Source: Collinsella sp. AM17-1 (GTDB taxonomy: Bacteria; Actinomycetota; Coriobacteriia; Coriobacteriales; Coriobacteriaceae). From it: a stretch of 46,801 nucleotides of DNA. A program made the position numbers and the translations under genes. Location of the stretch: positions 1 to 46,801 of the forward strand of contig NZ_QRJZ01000020.1 of the NCBI RefSeq assembly GCF_003470665.1, in the 5' to 3' direction. This document shows, one piece after another, positions 45,692-46,801 of the stretch (position 1 is its first letter; every line of letters starts with the position of its first letter). The notes under the pieces are model-generated. The model did not search any database. It was not told the DNA's origin and was given only the letters and a program-made list of their open reading frames with translations.

Positions 45692-46801
45692 TTAGACTAT
45701 CGGCGCAATGCCGGCAAAGTGCAGATACAGCGAGATGACCGCCACGACAATGACCACCGCTGCGATCAGCTTGTCGTGCAGGTGCGGAAGTACCGGCTTA
45801 CCGCGACCTCGCTCGCCCAGCATATAAACGGGAATGGCCGGAGCAAAAAGGATCGTCGTGATCATGACGCCCTGGAGGCCCGTCGACCACACAAGGAACA
45901 ATGTGTAAATGAAGCCGAGCGTGCCGAAGAATCGCGCCTTGCCGACGCTTGGCGCATGCGGTCCGTCCAGATGCTCCTTCTTCCAACCAATCACCATGTA
46001 ATAGGCAGCCGAGCAGACATACGGAACCAGAATCGTGTTGACTGCGCAGCTATAGAAGAACTGGTAGGTGCTCGCCGCCACATACGACACGATCAAGAAG
46101 AGCTGCGTAATGCCGGAGCTCACGAGAACCGTTACCACCGGGGCGTCGTGCTTGTTCGTCTTGGCAAACGCCAGAGGGAAGGATCCCTGGCGCGCCGCCT
46201 CGAACGGCGTCTCGGACGCAATGATGACATAGCCCAGCAGCGCGCCGACCAACGAGAGAATAACGCCAAGGTTTACGATGGCAGCGCCAACCGGGCCGAT
46301 TGCGCACTCGAGAATTCCCGCCATGGAGGGCGTTGCGAGCTGCGCCATCTCCGTGCGCGGCATAATGCCGAGCGATAGCATCGAGATAATCAGATACAGC
46401 GTGAACACAGCTGCAAATCCAAGTGCCGTCGAGCGACCGACGTCGCGCACATACTTTGCGCGGCCCGAAATGACAACAGCACCCTCAATGCCCGTAAAGA
46501 CCCAGACAAGGGCGATCATGGTCGAGACAACTTGCTCGCCAAACCCAGGACCAGCCGGCTCGCCCCAGAAGTTGTCCATAAAGATATCGACGTTGAACTT
46601 ACCCAGGAGCACGATGCTCAGCACGAAAAGTCCCAGTGGCACCAACTTCGCCAACGTAACAATCGTGTTAATGCCCGCAGCCTCCTTGACGCCGCGAAGC
46701 ACAAGGGCGGTGAGGAACCACAAAAACACGCTGGCACAGATGATGGAAAGGGACTGCGGACAAAAAGTTGGACCATCAGGTCCGGTTTGGAGTCCGCATG
46801 A
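45692..46801 (-). CDS. Amino acid permease, APC superfamily (basic amino acid/polyamine antiporter-like), N-terminus missing
   Basis: The C-terminal about 350 residues of an APC-superfamily transporter with some nine membrane helices, resembling arginine/ornithine antiporters (ALVLRGVKEAAGINTIVTLAKLVPLGLF, FTGIEGAVVISGRAKYVRDVGRST, SETPFEAARQGSFPLAF). Full-length relatives have about 470-500 aa. The frame is open to the window edge, but likeness to permeases stops near 46750; beyond that a 44-nt palindrome is read through in frame. So the gene is cut by the edge and may also be broken by a repeat insertion. Confidence 0.8.
   Translation of the reverse strand, partial: SCGLQTGPDGPTFCPQSLSIICASVFLWFLTALVLRGVKEAAGINTIVTLAKLVPLGLFVLSIVLLGKFNVDIFMDNFWGEPAGPGFGEQVVSTMIALVWVFTGIEGAVVISGRAKYVRDVGRSTALGFAAVFTLYLIISMLSLGIMPRTEMAQLATPSMAGILECAIGPVGAAIVNLGVILSLVGALLGYVIIASETPFEAARQGSFPLAFAKTNKHDAPVVTVLVSSGITQLFLIVSYVAASTYQFFYSCAVNTILVPYVCSAAYYMVIGWKKEHLDGPHAPSVGKARFFGTLGFIYTLFLVWSTGLQGVMITTILFAPAIPVYMLGERGRGKPVLPHLHDKLIAAVVIVVAVISLYLHFAGIAPIV
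46755..46798. repeat. 44-nt palindromic element at the window edge
   Basis: TGCGGAC (46755-46761) pairs with GTCCGCA (46792-46798), and GGACC (46770-46774) with GGTCC (46779-46783) around ATCA. It begins exactly where likeness of the permease to its family ends, which suggests an inserted repeat or an element end. Confidence 0.6.

Overview
The window looks like a bacterial chromosome segment from the class Coriobacteriia (Actinomycetota), and most resembles Collinsella-type gut anaerobes. This is inferred from high G+C codon use, an actinobacterial-style acidic coiled-coil insertion in the beta' subunit, a fused AccD-AccA carboxyltransferase, FabK as the only visible enoyl-ACP reductase, and many small GGGAC-containing palindromic repeats in the gaps. 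No database search was possible, so the genus is a judgement. Both ends of the window lie in repeats, which suggests an assembly contig that broke at repeats.

Almost everything is read from the minus strand. From right to left the backbone is rplJ-rplL, galU, rpoB-rpoC, an ECF sigma/anti-sigma pair, rpsL-rpsG-fusA-rpsJ, a fatty-acid synthesis block, then rplC-rplD-rplW-rplB-rpsS-rplV-rpsC-rplP-rpmC-rpsQ-rplN-rplX. This is the classical rpo/str/S10/spc order with three insertions: galU splits rplL from rpoB, the sigma cassette sits between rpoC and rpsL, and about 14 kb of mainly lipid genes splits rpsJ from rplC. The cluster ends at a strong terminator after rplX, and the rest of a normal spc operon is not seen. 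The lipid block (fabH-acpP-fabK-fabD-fabG-fabF-accB-fabZ-accC-accDA) is a nearly gapless operon with a full elongation cycle and all acetyl-CoA carboxylase parts. birA, which biotinylates AccB, diverges from it across a gap with two 19-bp direct repeats. After accDA come an orphan PTS EIIC, a probable manganese exporter and a histidine phosphatase.

Right of rplJ the content is ordinary accessory metabolism: an aminotransferase, an unknown protein, a DNA glycosylase, a GH13 glucosidase, an MFS efflux protein, a FeoA-FeoB fusion with a palindromic operator candidate, a small unknown protein, and a truncated amino-acid permease at the edge.

The most striking signal is non-coding. Three giant hairpins (6290-6446, 23574-23712, 36892-37025) share a conserved core but have unrelated, nearly perfect 35-44 bp inverted arms. 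Each lies just upstream of a ribosomal-protein transcription unit (rplC, rpsL, rplJ). Their inner stem shows compensatory base changes, so structure is being conserved. A separate 19-nt motif, GGAYACGCCCG-N3-SCGTG, precedes rpsL, rplC and rplB. The rplJ leader holds a terminator-type attenuator. The ECF cassette is enclosed by 35-bp inverted repeats (34/35 identical) and has a clear self-recognised promoter. Several REP-like palindrome families fill other gaps.
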